DNA of 64,000 bases, taken from the NCBI RefSeq assembly GCF_030009775.1, contig NZ_JASCTH010000009.1, forward strand, positions 1-64,000, read 5' to 3'. Origin of the DNA: Actinoplanes sandaracinus. GTDB taxonomy: Bacteria; Actinomycetota; Actinomycetes; Mycobacteriales; Micromonosporaceae. Below, in pieces: positions 52,295-60,395 of this stretch. The position numbers were made by a program, and so were the translations under genes. Each line of letters begins with the position of its first letter. The stretch's first letter is position 1. The notes beneath the pieces were generated by a model. It was not told the origin of the DNA. It saw nothing but the letters and a program-made list of their open reading frames with translations, and did not search any database.

Positions 52295-53113
52295 ATGACG
52301 CAGATTCAGCGGTACGCGGCCTTCACGCTCGATCCGGCGGGCGGCAACCCGGCCGGTGTGGTCCTGGACGCGAGCACCCTCGACGACGCCACGATGCAGA
52401 AGATCGCCGCCGAGGTGGGGTACTCGGAGACGGCCTTCGTCACCGGCCGGACCGGCGCGAACGGGTACCGGGTCCGCTATTTCAGCCCGCTCGCCGAGGT
52501 GCCGTTCTGCGGTCACGCCACAGTGGCGACGGCGGTCGCGCTGGGCGCGGGCGAGCACGTCTTCACGACCAACGCGGGCGTGGTCCCGGTGCGGGTGGAC
52601 GAGTCCGCGACGGCGACCCTGACCAGTGTGGACCCGCACGTCGGCGACCTCTCACCGGCCGACCTGGAGGCCCTGCTGGCGGCGCTGCGCTGGCAGGTGG
52701 GCGACCTCGATCCGCTTCTTCCGCCGAAGGTCGCGTTCGCCGGGGCGTACCACCCGATCATCGCCGTGGGCAGCCGTGACCGCCTCGCGGACCTGGACTA
52801 CGACGTGCCCGCGCTGAAGGCGCTGATGACGGAGCGTGGCTGGACCACGGTGCAGCTGGTGTTCCGGGAGGGGCCGGCCGCGTTCGACGTGCGCGACCCG
52901 TTCCCGGTCGGTGGCGTCTACGAGGACCCGGCCACCGGTGCGGCCGCGGCGGCCCTCGGTGGTTACCTGCGGGAGCTGGGCCTGGTCGCGGCGGATGCCA
53001 CGATCGCGCTGCGGCAGGGCGATGACATGGGGCGGCCGAGCCGGATCACCGTCCGCCTGGACCCCGGCGTGACCGGGGTCCAGGTGAGCGGATCAGCGGT
53101 GGAGATCAGTTGA
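52295..53113 (+). CDS. PhzF family isomerase-like protein
   Basis: 272 aa, the PhzF/diaminopimelate-epimerase fold. Catalytic Glu45 in GYSETAFV, conserved DPAGGNPAGVV, FCGHATVATA and DPATGAAAAALGGYL motifs. Substrate not known outside phenazine biosynthesis; no phenazine genes are nearby. The 3' end overlaps the S15 peptidase gene by 8 bp on the opposite strand. Confidence 0.92.
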   Translation: MTQIQRYAAFTLDPAGGNPAGVVLDASTLDDATMQKIAAEVGYSETAFVTGRTGANGYRVRYFSPLAEVPFCGHATVATAVALGAGEHVFTTNAGVVPVRVDESATATLTSVDPHVGDLSPADLEALLAALRWQVGDLDPLLPPKVAFAGAYHPIIAVGSRDRLADLDYDVPALKALMTERGWTTVQLVFREGPAAFDVRDPFPVGGVYEDPATGAAAAALGGYLRELGLVAADATIALRQGDDMGRPSRITVRLDPGVTGVQVSGSAVEIS

Positions 53114-54887
53114 GGCGCAGCTCCACCGAGGAGGCGCCGGGCTCGATCCCGACGACGGTGCCCGCCGGGTAACGCAGGGTGTGATCACGGTCGGTCGAGA
53201 TCAGCACCAGGCCGATCCGGTGGCCGGCCGCGAACACGTGGTCGGTGGTCTGCAGATCCCAGCGGAAGGTGTACGGCTTCCCGGCCGTGACCGGCGTGGT
53301 CACCGCCGGTGAGAACCGGTTCCGCACGTCGATCCAGCCGCGGGCGACGATCTCGTAGTCGGACGGGGCCGTCACGTGCTCCCGCTTGGCGAAGCATCCG
53401 GGGTCGCCGTCGATGCCGGGGCCGACGCAGTCCTGTTCGGGCAGCGCACGGAGCCGCACGAACCGGTCAGCGGTCCCGTAGTCGACGAGCAGCGCCGTCA
53501 GGAACGGAGACTCCCCGGCCACGTCGGCCCGGACCGTGACGGACGGCGTCCCGGAGAGCCGCGTGTCCCTGGTGAGCGGCGCGGTCAGGTGGGCGAACCG
53601 GTGGGGGTCGGCGGCGCCGGGCGCGGCGGCCAGCGACTCGGCGGTCCGGGAGGTGTCGTCGGTGAACGTCTGCCTCGGCCCGCTGCCCAGCCGGATCGTG
53701 GTGGAGTTCCCGGGCAGCGGCCAGGAGCGCGAGGTCACCCACCGGTTCGGGGCCACTTCGACGTCGGCCGCCGGTTCCCGCATGATCCCCGTGTCGATCT
53801 TGTATAGGTGGTGGTCGAACCACCGGTGCAAGGTGGTGAGCCACTCCGCGCGGCGGACGTTGAACGGGTCGGTGTGCCCGGCCTGGTGCAGCCAGATCTT
53901 GCGGGGCACGCCGTTCCTGCCGAGCGCGTCCCACCACTGCCCGGCCTGCCCGGTCCGCACGTTGAAGTCGTGCAGCCCGTGCACCAGCAGCACGCTGGCA
54001 CGGACCTTGTGGGCGTCACGCACGTAGTCGCGCTCGGCCCAGAACGCGCTGTAGTCGCCGGTCTCGCGGTCCTGCGCCCGCTCCAGGTGTTCCGTCACAC
54101 CGGCGCACACGTCCGGCGAGGACCGGGTCAGGACCGCCTTGGCCAGGATGTCGGTGTCCTCGCCCTGGAAGCCGCCCGGGGCGACCACGCCGCCGTTACT
54201 GCGGTAGTAGTCGTACCAGCTGCTGATCGCGGCGATCGGCACGATCGTCTCCAGGCCGCGCACGCCGGTGGCGGCGACCGCGTTCGGCAGGGTGCCGTTG
54301 TAGGAGACGCCGATCATGCCGGTCCGCCCGGTGGACCAGCCGGCTCGCACCGGCGCGCCGGCCGCGTCGAAGGCTCGTGCCCGGCCGTTGAGCCAGTCGA
54401 TCACGGCTTTCATGCCCAGGGTCTCGTTGCGCCCGCCGGAGGTGGGGCAGCCGTCCGAGCCGCCGCTGCCGAGGCTGTCGGCGAAGACCACCGCGTAGCC
54501 GCGCGGCACGAAGTAGTTGTCGAGGTAGCCGGCGAAGGTGATGTTCTCCGCGCGGTTCACCGCCGGAGGCGCCGCCAGGGACGAGGAGCCACGGTCGACA
54601 TCGTCGTGGTTGGGGATGTCGTTGAGGCCCGCGTAGTACGGGCTCGGCTGGAAGATCACCGGCACCTTGCGCGCGGTGGCGGGCCGGATGATCCGCACGG
54701 AGACCCGGTCGGGCCGCCCGTCGGCGTCGCTGTCGGCCGGGGTCTGCACCCAGACCTGTTCCCGGATCGCTGAGGCGTAGTCGTGGATCGGCTGGGTCGG
54801 GGTCGCGGCGTGGGCCGGATCGGCGGCCATCACCACCGGGCCGGTGAGGACGAGGAGCACGGCGAGGCTCCTGGCTAGCAGTCGCAT
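53106..54887 (-). CDS. Secreted CocE/NonD family hydrolase (S15 X-Pro dipeptidyl-peptidase type)
   Basis: 593 aa. Signal peptide 1-27 (ends ADPAHA). The alpha/beta-hydrolase domain carries the nucleophile motif GVSYNGTLP and His in HQAGHTDPFN; the C-terminal third is the jelly-roll X-Pro-type domain (SVTVRADVAGESPFLTALLVD...DHVFAAGHRIGLVLIST). Expected to cleave X-Pro dipeptides or esters extracellularly. ATG at 54887. Divergent from an ABC-F gene across 56 bp carrying two adjacent palindromes. Confidence 0.92.
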   Translation of the reverse strand: MRLLARSLAVLLVLTGPVVMAADPAHAATPTQPIHDYASAIREQVWVQTPADSDADGRPDRVSVRIIRPATARKVPVIFQPSPYYAGLNDIPNHDDVDRGSSSLAAPPAVNRAENITFAGYLDNYFVPRGYAVVFADSLGSGGSDGCPTSGGRNETLGMKAVIDWLNGRARAFDAAGAPVRAGWSTGRTGMIGVSYNGTLPNAVAATGVRGLETIVPIAAISSWYDYYRSNGGVVAPGGFQGEDTDILAKAVLTRSSPDVCAGVTEHLERAQDRETGDYSAFWAERDYVRDAHKVRASVLLVHGLHDFNVRTGQAGQWWDALGRNGVPRKIWLHQAGHTDPFNVRRAEWLTTLHRWFDHHLYKIDTGIMREPAADVEVAPNRWVTSRSWPLPGNSTTIRLGSGPRQTFTDDTSRTAESLAAAPGAADPHRFAHLTAPLTRDTRLSGTPSVTVRADVAGESPFLTALLVDYGTADRFVRLRALPEQDCVGPGIDGDPGCFAKREHVTAPSDYEIVARGWIDVRNRFSPAVTTPVTAGKPYTFRWDLQTTDHVFAAGHRIGLVLISTDRDHTLRYPAGTVVGIEPGASSVELRLN

Positions 54888-54905
54888 CGGCACACCGTAT
54901 CGCCA

Positions 54906-54932
54906 AACATCGATGTTAGGGGATGCCCCTAA
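54906..54932. promoter_or_regulatory. Two adjacent palindromes in the S15/ABC-F divergent gap
   Basis: AACATCGATGTT (perfect, 54906-54917) is overlapped by TTAGGGG-ATG-CCCCTAA (7-bp arms, 54916-54932), which runs into TAAAAT, a possible -10 for the ABC-F gene. Candidate operator; the second element could also act as a small leader hairpin. Confidence 0.55.
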
Positions 54933-54943
54933 AATGAGAGCCG

Positions 54944-56566
54944 ATGAGCGCAACACTGATCGCCCGGCAACTCGCGGCGGGACACGGGGACCGCACCCTC
55001 TTCACCGCCCTCGACCTGGTCGTCGCACCGGGCGACGTGATCGGCCTGGTCGGGGTGAACGGGGCCGGCAAGACGACGCTTCTGCGTACCCTCGCGGGGT
55101 TGATCCCCACGGAGAGCGGAGGCGTCTCGCTGAGCCCGCCCGCGGCGAACGTGGGATATCTCCCGCAGGAGCGGGAGCGCCGGGCGGACGAGAGCGTGCG
55201 GGACTTCCTGGCGCGGCGCACCGGCGTCGCCGCCGCGCAGGCGGCGATGGACGCGGCGGCCGAGGATCTCGCGTCGGAGGAGCCCGGCGCCGACGACCGG
55301 TACTCGGCGGCTCTCGAGCGCTGGCTCGACCTGGGCGGCGCCGACCTCGACGAGCGGATCGCCGAGACCGACCTCGGGTTCGACCTGGACCTGCCGATGG
55401 CCGCCCTCTCCGGCGGCCAGGCGGCCCGCGCCGGCATGGCGTCGCTGCTGCTCAGCCGCTACGACCTGTACCTGTTGGACGAGCCCACCAACGACCTCGA
55501 CCTGGACGGCCTGGCCCGCCTGGAGGCGTTCGTGGCCGGGTTGCGCGCCGGGGTCGTGGTGGTCAGCCACGACCGCGAGTTCCTCACCCGCACCGTCACC
55601 AAGGTGCTCGAGCTCGACCTGGCGCAGAGTCAGGTCAACCTCTACGGCGGCGGCTACGGGTCCTATCTGGAGGAGCGCGACCGGGCCCGGCGGCACGCCC
55701 GCGAGGAGTTCGAGGAGTACTCCGACAAGAAGGAAGACCTGCTCGAGCGCGGCCGCATGCAGCGCGCCTGGATGGACAAGGGGGTCCGCAACGCCCGCCG
55801 CAAAGCCACCGACGGTGACAAGCACGTCAAGAACAACCGCGGCGAGACCAGCGAGAAACAGGCCGCGAAAGCTCGCCAGACCGAACGGCTCATCGAGCGC
55901 ATGGAGGTCGTCGAGGAGCCCCGCAAGGAGTGGGAACTGCGGATGGAGATCGCCGCCGCGCCACGGTCCGGCGCCGTCGTGGCCACCCTCCGCGACGCCG
56001 TCGTGCACCGGGGGTCATTCGTTCTCGGCCCGGTCACCCTGCAGATCGACTGGGCCGACCGGGTGGCCATCACCGGCGCCAACGGCTCCGGCAAGTCCAC
56101 CCTGCTGGCGGCCATGCTGGGCCGGCTCCCCCTCGACTCCGGCGACCGCCATCTGGGCCCCGGCGTGGTGATCGGCGAGGTCGACCAGGCCCGCGGCCTG
56201 TTCCTCGGCGACGAGCCGCTGGTCCGCGCGTTCGGCACGGCCGTTCCCGACTGGCCCGACGCCGACGTGCGCACCCTGCTCGCCAAGTTCGGCCTCAAGT
56301 CGGCCCACGTCGTGCGCCCCGCCGCCACCCTGTCGCCCGGCGAGCGCACCCGCGCGGCGCTCGCCCTGCTCCAGGCCCGCGGCGTGAACCTGCTGGTCCT
56401 CGACGAGCCCACCAACCACCTCGACCTGCCGGCGATCGAGCAGCTGGAGTCCGCGCTGACGTCCTACACGGGCACGTTGCTGCTGGTCACCCACGACCGC
56501 CGGATGCTGGAGGCGGTCGCCACCAACCGGCACATCGAGGTCGGGGACGGCAAGGTCAAGGGCTGA
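54944..56566 (+). CDS. ABC-F family ATP-binding protein
   Basis: 540 aa, two ABC domains without membrane segments. Walker A GVNGAGKTT (37-45) and GANGSGKST; signatures LSGGQ and LSPGERTR; Walker B LYLLDEPTNDLD and LLVLDEPTNHLD; inter-domain linker is long, charged and Arg/Lys-rich (about 225-315), the P-site-tRNA interaction motif region. ABC-F proteins act on ribosomes in translation or antibiotic protection. ATG at 54944 is used; an earlier ATG at 54934 is possible but out of frame. Control region described with the palindromes upstream. Confidence 0.92.
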   Translation: MSATLIARQLAAGHGDRTLFTALDLVVAPGDVIGLVGVNGAGKTTLLRTLAGLIPTESGGVSLSPPAANVGYLPQERERRADESVRDFLARRTGVAAAQAAMDAAAEDLASEEPGADDRYSAALERWLDLGGADLDERIAETDLGFDLDLPMAALSGGQAARAGMASLLLSRYDLYLLDEPTNDLDLDGLARLEAFVAGLRAGVVVVSHDREFLTRTVTKVLELDLAQSQVNLYGGGYGSYLEERDRARRHAREEFEEYSDKKEDLLERGRMQRAWMDKGVRNARRKATDGDKHVKNNRGETSEKQAAKARQTERLIERMEVVEEPRKEWELRMEIAAAPRSGAVVATLRDAVVHRGSFVLGPVTLQIDWADRVAITGANGSGKSTLLAAMLGRLPLDSGDRHLGPGVVIGEVDQARGLFLGDEPLVRAFGTAVPDWPDADVRTLLAKFGLKSAHVVRPAATLSPGERTRAALALLQARGVNLLVLDEPTNHLDLPAIEQLESALTSYTGTLLLVTHDRRMLEAVATNRHIEVGDGKVKG

Positions 56567-56672
56567 TCTCCGGTACGGCCACCGAAGGCGCCGTGGCTCC
56601 CACCGCGGCGTCGTCCCCGAGCCCGGGCCGCGGCGCGGCCACCGGGCTGCTGCGTGGTCGCCGCCCGGCGCC

Positions 56673-57410
56673 TTACCGCAGGTCCTTCAGTTTCGCGACG
56701 GCGGCGCGGGTGGCGGCTTCCAGGTCGGCGGTCTTCGGGGCGTCCTCGGTCATCAGCAGGACGGTGACGTGCAGGCCGTGGGTGGCGGCGGTCAGCAGGC
56801 GGCCGTTCACGGTCAGGTTCATGTCGGGGACGGTCATCACGAAGGCGAGACCGGCCGAGACGTCACCGATCCCGGGGTCGGGGTGGGCCGAGATCGCGAA
56901 CCGCATCTCGGCCGGCAGCTCGCCCGGCGCCCGGGTGAAGGACTTGCAGGCCGGCAGGGTTCCGGCGAGGGCGGCGACCGCCGCGCGGGCGGCCTCGTCC
57001 CCCGGCGCGGCCAGGGTCTCGATCAGCAGTTCCTCGTCGTTGGTGCCGCGGAGGTACTCGCGGTAGACGGCGCCCGGGGCGACGCCGGTGGCTTTCCCGC
57101 AGGCGGCGATCTCGGCGGGGATCCGGGCGAACAGGTCGTCGACGGCGTCCGGCTGCGGGGCGAAGCCGGCCGGCAGCTCGGGTGCGGCCAGCAGCGCCGC
57201 GGTGAGCCGTTGCGCGTCGGGGCCGCCGGCCGGGGGCACGGGAACGCCGTCCGGCCCGGCCCGCAGCGCCGTCGCGACGCCACCGGACGGCGCGGCCGGC
57301 CCGGACGGCGGCAGCGCGGCGCCACCGGACGGCGCGGCCAGCCCCGCGGAGGGCAGCGCGAACACGGCGGGCAGGGTCAAGGCCGCGGCGAAGGAGAAGA
57401 TTCGGGACAC
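56673..57410 (-). CDS. Secreted hypothetical protein (possible PknH-like sensor domain)
   Basis: 245 aa. Signal peptide about 1-25 (MSRIFSFAAALTLPAVFALP...), low-complexity Gly/Pro/Ser stretch to residue 65, then a globular part with two cysteines (IAACGKA, LPACKSF) and a late conserved-looking strand (LNLTVNGRLLTAATHGLHVTVLLM). The cysteine spacing and strand pattern resemble extracellular PknH-type sensor domains, but the match is weak. GTG start overlaps a close ribosome-binding site. Confidence 0.75.
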   Translation of the reverse strand: MSRIFSFAAALTLPAVFALPSAGLAAPSGGAALPPSGPAAPSGGVATALRAGPDGVPVPPAGGPDAQRLTAALLAAPELPAGFAPQPDAVDDLFARIPAEIAACGKATGVAPGAVYREYLRGTNDEELLIETLAAPGDEAARAAVAALAGTLPACKSFTRAPGELPAEMRFAISAHPDPGIGDVSAGLAFVMTVPDMNLTVNGRLLTAATHGLHVTVLLMTEDAPKTADLEAATRAAVAKLKDLR

Positions 57411-57458
57411 ACCTCACGCTAGCGCCGCAAACGCCTCAGTCGTGATGAAACGGGATAG

Positions 57459-59072
57459 TCACCCAGCGGTGGTGAACGGGCTGCTCGGCGGCCCCTCGTT
57501 GGCGGAGCGGTCCAGGCCGGCCAGACAATACGTGGCGGGGCCGGGCGGCGGGCTCGGGTCGGTCACGGCGGAGCCGGCACGACCGGTCGCCACCAGGGTC
57601 GCCTCGCGCTCCCCCACACGGTAGAGGGCCCAGCTCGTGCCCCCGCCGTCGGCGACCGTCAGGGTGACCGCGCCGGAGGCGGACCTGGTTCCCGCGGTGA
57701 TCCGCGGCGCCGCCGGCGGCGAGGCTGGCAGGCGTGCCATCCGCGGTGGCAGCGCCGGTGAGGCGTAGTGCTTCCCGGCGTAGCGGGTGACCGAGCCGAG
57801 CCGGTCCTCGCGGACCTGCTTGGCGGAGAAGTGGACCTGGCCCTGGACGCCGTACTTGTCGTTCAGCGCCATCTGCCGGTCGAGCTGGGCCGGGTCGCTC
57901 CAGTCGCCCTTCTCGCCGACCCGGTAGTCGGCCATGCCGATGTAGAGCTGCACCGGGCTGCCCTTCATCATCGTGATCCACCAGGGCAGCACCTTGGCGT
58001 AGTCGGCCTTGTCGAACCCGATGGTCCAGTAGAGCTGCGGGACGATGTAGTCGAGCCAGCCCTCGCGGACCCATTTGCGGGTGTCGGCGTAGATGGCGCT
58101 GTAGCTCTCCAGCCCGCTGGTGTCGGAGCCCTCGCCGCCGTTGCGCCAGATGCCGAACGGGCTGATGCCGTACTTCACCCACGGCTTGATCTCGGCGATC
58201 CGCTCCTTCATCTCGCGGACCAGGGTGTCCACGTTGTCGCGGCGCCAGTCGGCCCGTGACTTGCCGGCGCCGTACTTCGCGAACGACGCCCCGTCGGGGA
58301 AGTCCTCGCCCTTCTCCGGGTACGGGTAGAAGAAGTCGTCGAAGTGGACGCCGTCGACGTCGTACTTGCGCACCGCCTCCAGCATGGCGTCCTCAACGAA
58401 CCGGCGGGCCTCCGGGTTGCCCGGGTCGAAGTACAGGCGGCCGGTCGTGCCGGTCGGATAGGCGATCCGCCAGTCCGGGTGGGCGAGCAGCGGATGGCCG
58501 GGCGCCAGCTTGGTCAGGTCGGTTCCGGCGCCGGACGGCGCCGGCTGGGTGCCCCGGTACGGGTTGAACCACGCGTGGAACTCGAGGTTGCGTTTGTGGG
58601 CCTCGTCGACCATGAACGCCATCGGGTCCCAGCCCGGGTCGGTGCCGTCCAGTTTCCCGGTCAGCCAGTTCGACCACGGCGCGTAGTCGGATTTCCAGAA
58701 CGCGTCACCGCTCGGCCGCACGTGCACGAAGATCGCGTTGTGCCGCTGGGCGACCGCCACGTCCAGCCACTTCAGGTACTCCGCTCGCACCTGCTCCTGC
58801 GGCAGTCCCGGCTTGCTCGGCCAGTCGATGTTGTAGACCGTGGTCAGCCACATGCCGCGCAACTCACGGGTCGCCTTGATCGGCTGGACTCCGCACATCC
58901 CCTGCGACACGGTCTGCGCCGGCCCGAAGGGCTCCGTCAACTCGGCGGCGGTCGGCGCCGGCGGCTTGTAGAACGCGGCCCGCATCAGGCCGACCCCCAG
59001 CACCGCCCCGGTGAACAACACCACGGCGAGCAGCAGGGCGACCCAGACCGGCGGCCGGCGCAGCACCGTCAC
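57459..59072 (-). CDS. GHL10/DUF187 family glycosidase, membrane-anchored
   Basis: 537 aa. N-terminal anchor helix (WVALLLAVVLFTGAVLGVGLM), then a (beta/alpha)8 domain of the family 10-like (GHL10) type: RELRGMWLTTVYNIDWPS, NAIFVHVRPSGDAFWKS, EFHAWFNPYRG, VDGVHFDDFFYPYP, YGISPFGIWRN, DYIVPQLYW. The C-terminal 100 residues look like a fibronectin-type module (TSWALYRVG). Substrate unknown, likely a cell-surface or extracellular polysaccharide. GTG start overlaps glgA stop (GTGA), so the two are coupled. Confidence 0.9.
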   Translation of the reverse strand: MTVLRRPPVWVALLLAVVLFTGAVLGVGLMRAAFYKPPAPTAAELTEPFGPAQTVSQGMCGVQPIKATRELRGMWLTTVYNIDWPSKPGLPQEQVRAEYLKWLDVAVAQRHNAIFVHVRPSGDAFWKSDYAPWSNWLTGKLDGTDPGWDPMAFMVDEAHKRNLEFHAWFNPYRGTQPAPSGAGTDLTKLAPGHPLLAHPDWRIAYPTGTTGRLYFDPGNPEARRFVEDAMLEAVRKYDVDGVHFDDFFYPYPEKGEDFPDGASFAKYGAGKSRADWRRDNVDTLVREMKERIAEIKPWVKYGISPFGIWRNGGEGSDTSGLESYSAIYADTRKWVREGWLDYIVPQLYWTIGFDKADYAKVLPWWITMMKGSPVQLYIGMADYRVGEKGDWSDPAQLDRQMALNDKYGVQGQVHFSAKQVREDRLGSVTRYAGKHYASPALPPRMARLPASPPAAPRITAGTRSASGAVTLTVADGGGTSWALYRVGEREATLVATGRAGSAVTDPSPPPGPATYCLAGLDRSANEGPPSSPFTTAG

Positions 59073-60271
59073 AGCACCGACCGGTAGATCTCGAGGGTGT
59101 CCTCGGCGATCCTCGACCAGCTGAACTTCTCCACGGCGCGGCGGCGGCCGGCCTTACCCATCCGCTCGGCGAGCTGCGGGTCGGAGAGCACACGCGTCAG
59201 GGTGGCGGTCAGGTCGGCGACGAACTTCTCCGGGTCGACGGGCGTGCCCGTACCGTCCTGGATCTGCTCGATCGGGACCAGCAGGCCGGTCTCGCCGTCG
59301 GCGACGACCTCGGGGATGCCGCCGGTCGCGGTCGCGACCACCGCGGTCTCGCACGCCATCGCCTCGAGGTTGACGATGCCCATCGGCTCGTAGACCGACG
59401 GGCAGACGAACACCGTGGCGTGCGTGAGGACCTGGATGACCTCCTGCTTGGGCAGCATCTCCTGCACCCAGATCACGCCCCGTGGGTCACGCGTCTCACG
59501 CAGCTCGACCGCCAGCTCGGCGACCTCGGCGGCGATCTCGGGCGTGTCCGGGGCGCCGGCCAGCAGGACGATCTGCGCCTCGGCGGGCAGGCCCTGGCAG
59601 GCGCGCATCAGGTAGGGCAGGCCCTTCTGCCGGGTGATCCGGCCGACGAACACGACGCTGGGCCGGTTGCGGTCGATGCCGAGCCGGTCCACCACGTCGG
59701 TGCCGTGATCGGGCGAGTACAACGCGGTGTCGATGCCGTTGTAGACGACCTGGATCCGGTCCGGGTTCACCGACGGGTACGCCTTGAGCACGTCCCGCCG
59801 CATCCCGCCGGAGACGGCGATGATCGCGTCGGCGCTCTCGATCGCGGTGCGCTCGCAGAACGAGGAGAGCGCGTAACCGCCGCCGAGCTGCTCGGCCTTC
59901 CACGGGCGCAGCGGCTCCAGGCTGTGCGTGGTCAGCACGTGCGGCACCCCGTGCAGCAGTTTCGCGGTGTGGCCGGCGAAGTTCGCGTACCAGGTGTGGC
60001 TGTGCACCACGTCGGCGCCCGCGCAGCCCTGGGCGATCGCCAGGTTCACCCCCATGGTGCGCAGCGCGGGGTTGGCGCCGGCCAGCTCGGCGGGTTCCGG
60101 GTACGCCGTGACACCGGGCTCGTCCCGCGGCGCGCCGAAGCAGTGCACCCGCACGTCGGCGAGACCGCGCAGGTCACGGGCCAGGTATTCGAGGTGGACT
60201 CCGGCGCCGCCGTAGACCTCCGGCGGGTACTCACGGGAGATCAGGTCGGCGCGCAGTCGAGAGTCCATCAC
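59069..60271 (-). CDS. glgA: Glycogen synthase (actinobacterial GT4 GlgA/GlgM type)
   Basis: 400 aa GT-B glycosyltransferase of family 4, about the length of the mycobacterial GlgA rather than GT5 enzymes. N-terminal REYPPEVYGGAGVHLEYLA; UDP/ADP-glucose binding in VGRITRQKG and the E-x7-E motif in CPSVYEPMGIVNLEAMAC. Transfers glucose from ADP-glucose to alpha-glucan or maltose-1-phosphate. GTG at 60271 or ATG at 60268. Divergent from the GGDEF-EAL gene; glgC lies beyond that. Confidence 0.93.
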   Translation of the reverse strand: MMDSRLRADLISREYPPEVYGGAGVHLEYLARDLRGLADVRVHCFGAPRDEPGVTAYPEPAELAGANPALRTMGVNLAIAQGCAGADVVHSHTWYANFAGHTAKLLHGVPHVLTTHSLEPLRPWKAEQLGGGYALSSFCERTAIESADAIIAVSGGMRRDVLKAYPSVNPDRIQVVYNGIDTALYSPDHGTDVVDRLGIDRNRPSVVFVGRITRQKGLPYLMRACQGLPAEAQIVLLAGAPDTPEIAAEVAELAVELRETRDPRGVIWVQEMLPKQEVIQVLTHATVFVCPSVYEPMGIVNLEAMACETAVVATATGGIPEVVADGETGLLVPIEQIQDGTGTPVDPEKFVADLTATLTRVLSDPQLAERMGKAGRRRAVEKFSWSRIAEDTLEIYRSVL

Positions 60272-60395
60272 GATGGGAGCTTAGCCGCCGGCCGCCGGAC
60301 CGGTCCGCACGGTGACCGCGGATGCGGCACGGCACGCTACCCGAAGCGACCGGCACGGCACCCGTAACGCAACCGGGACGCGGTGACATGACCCC

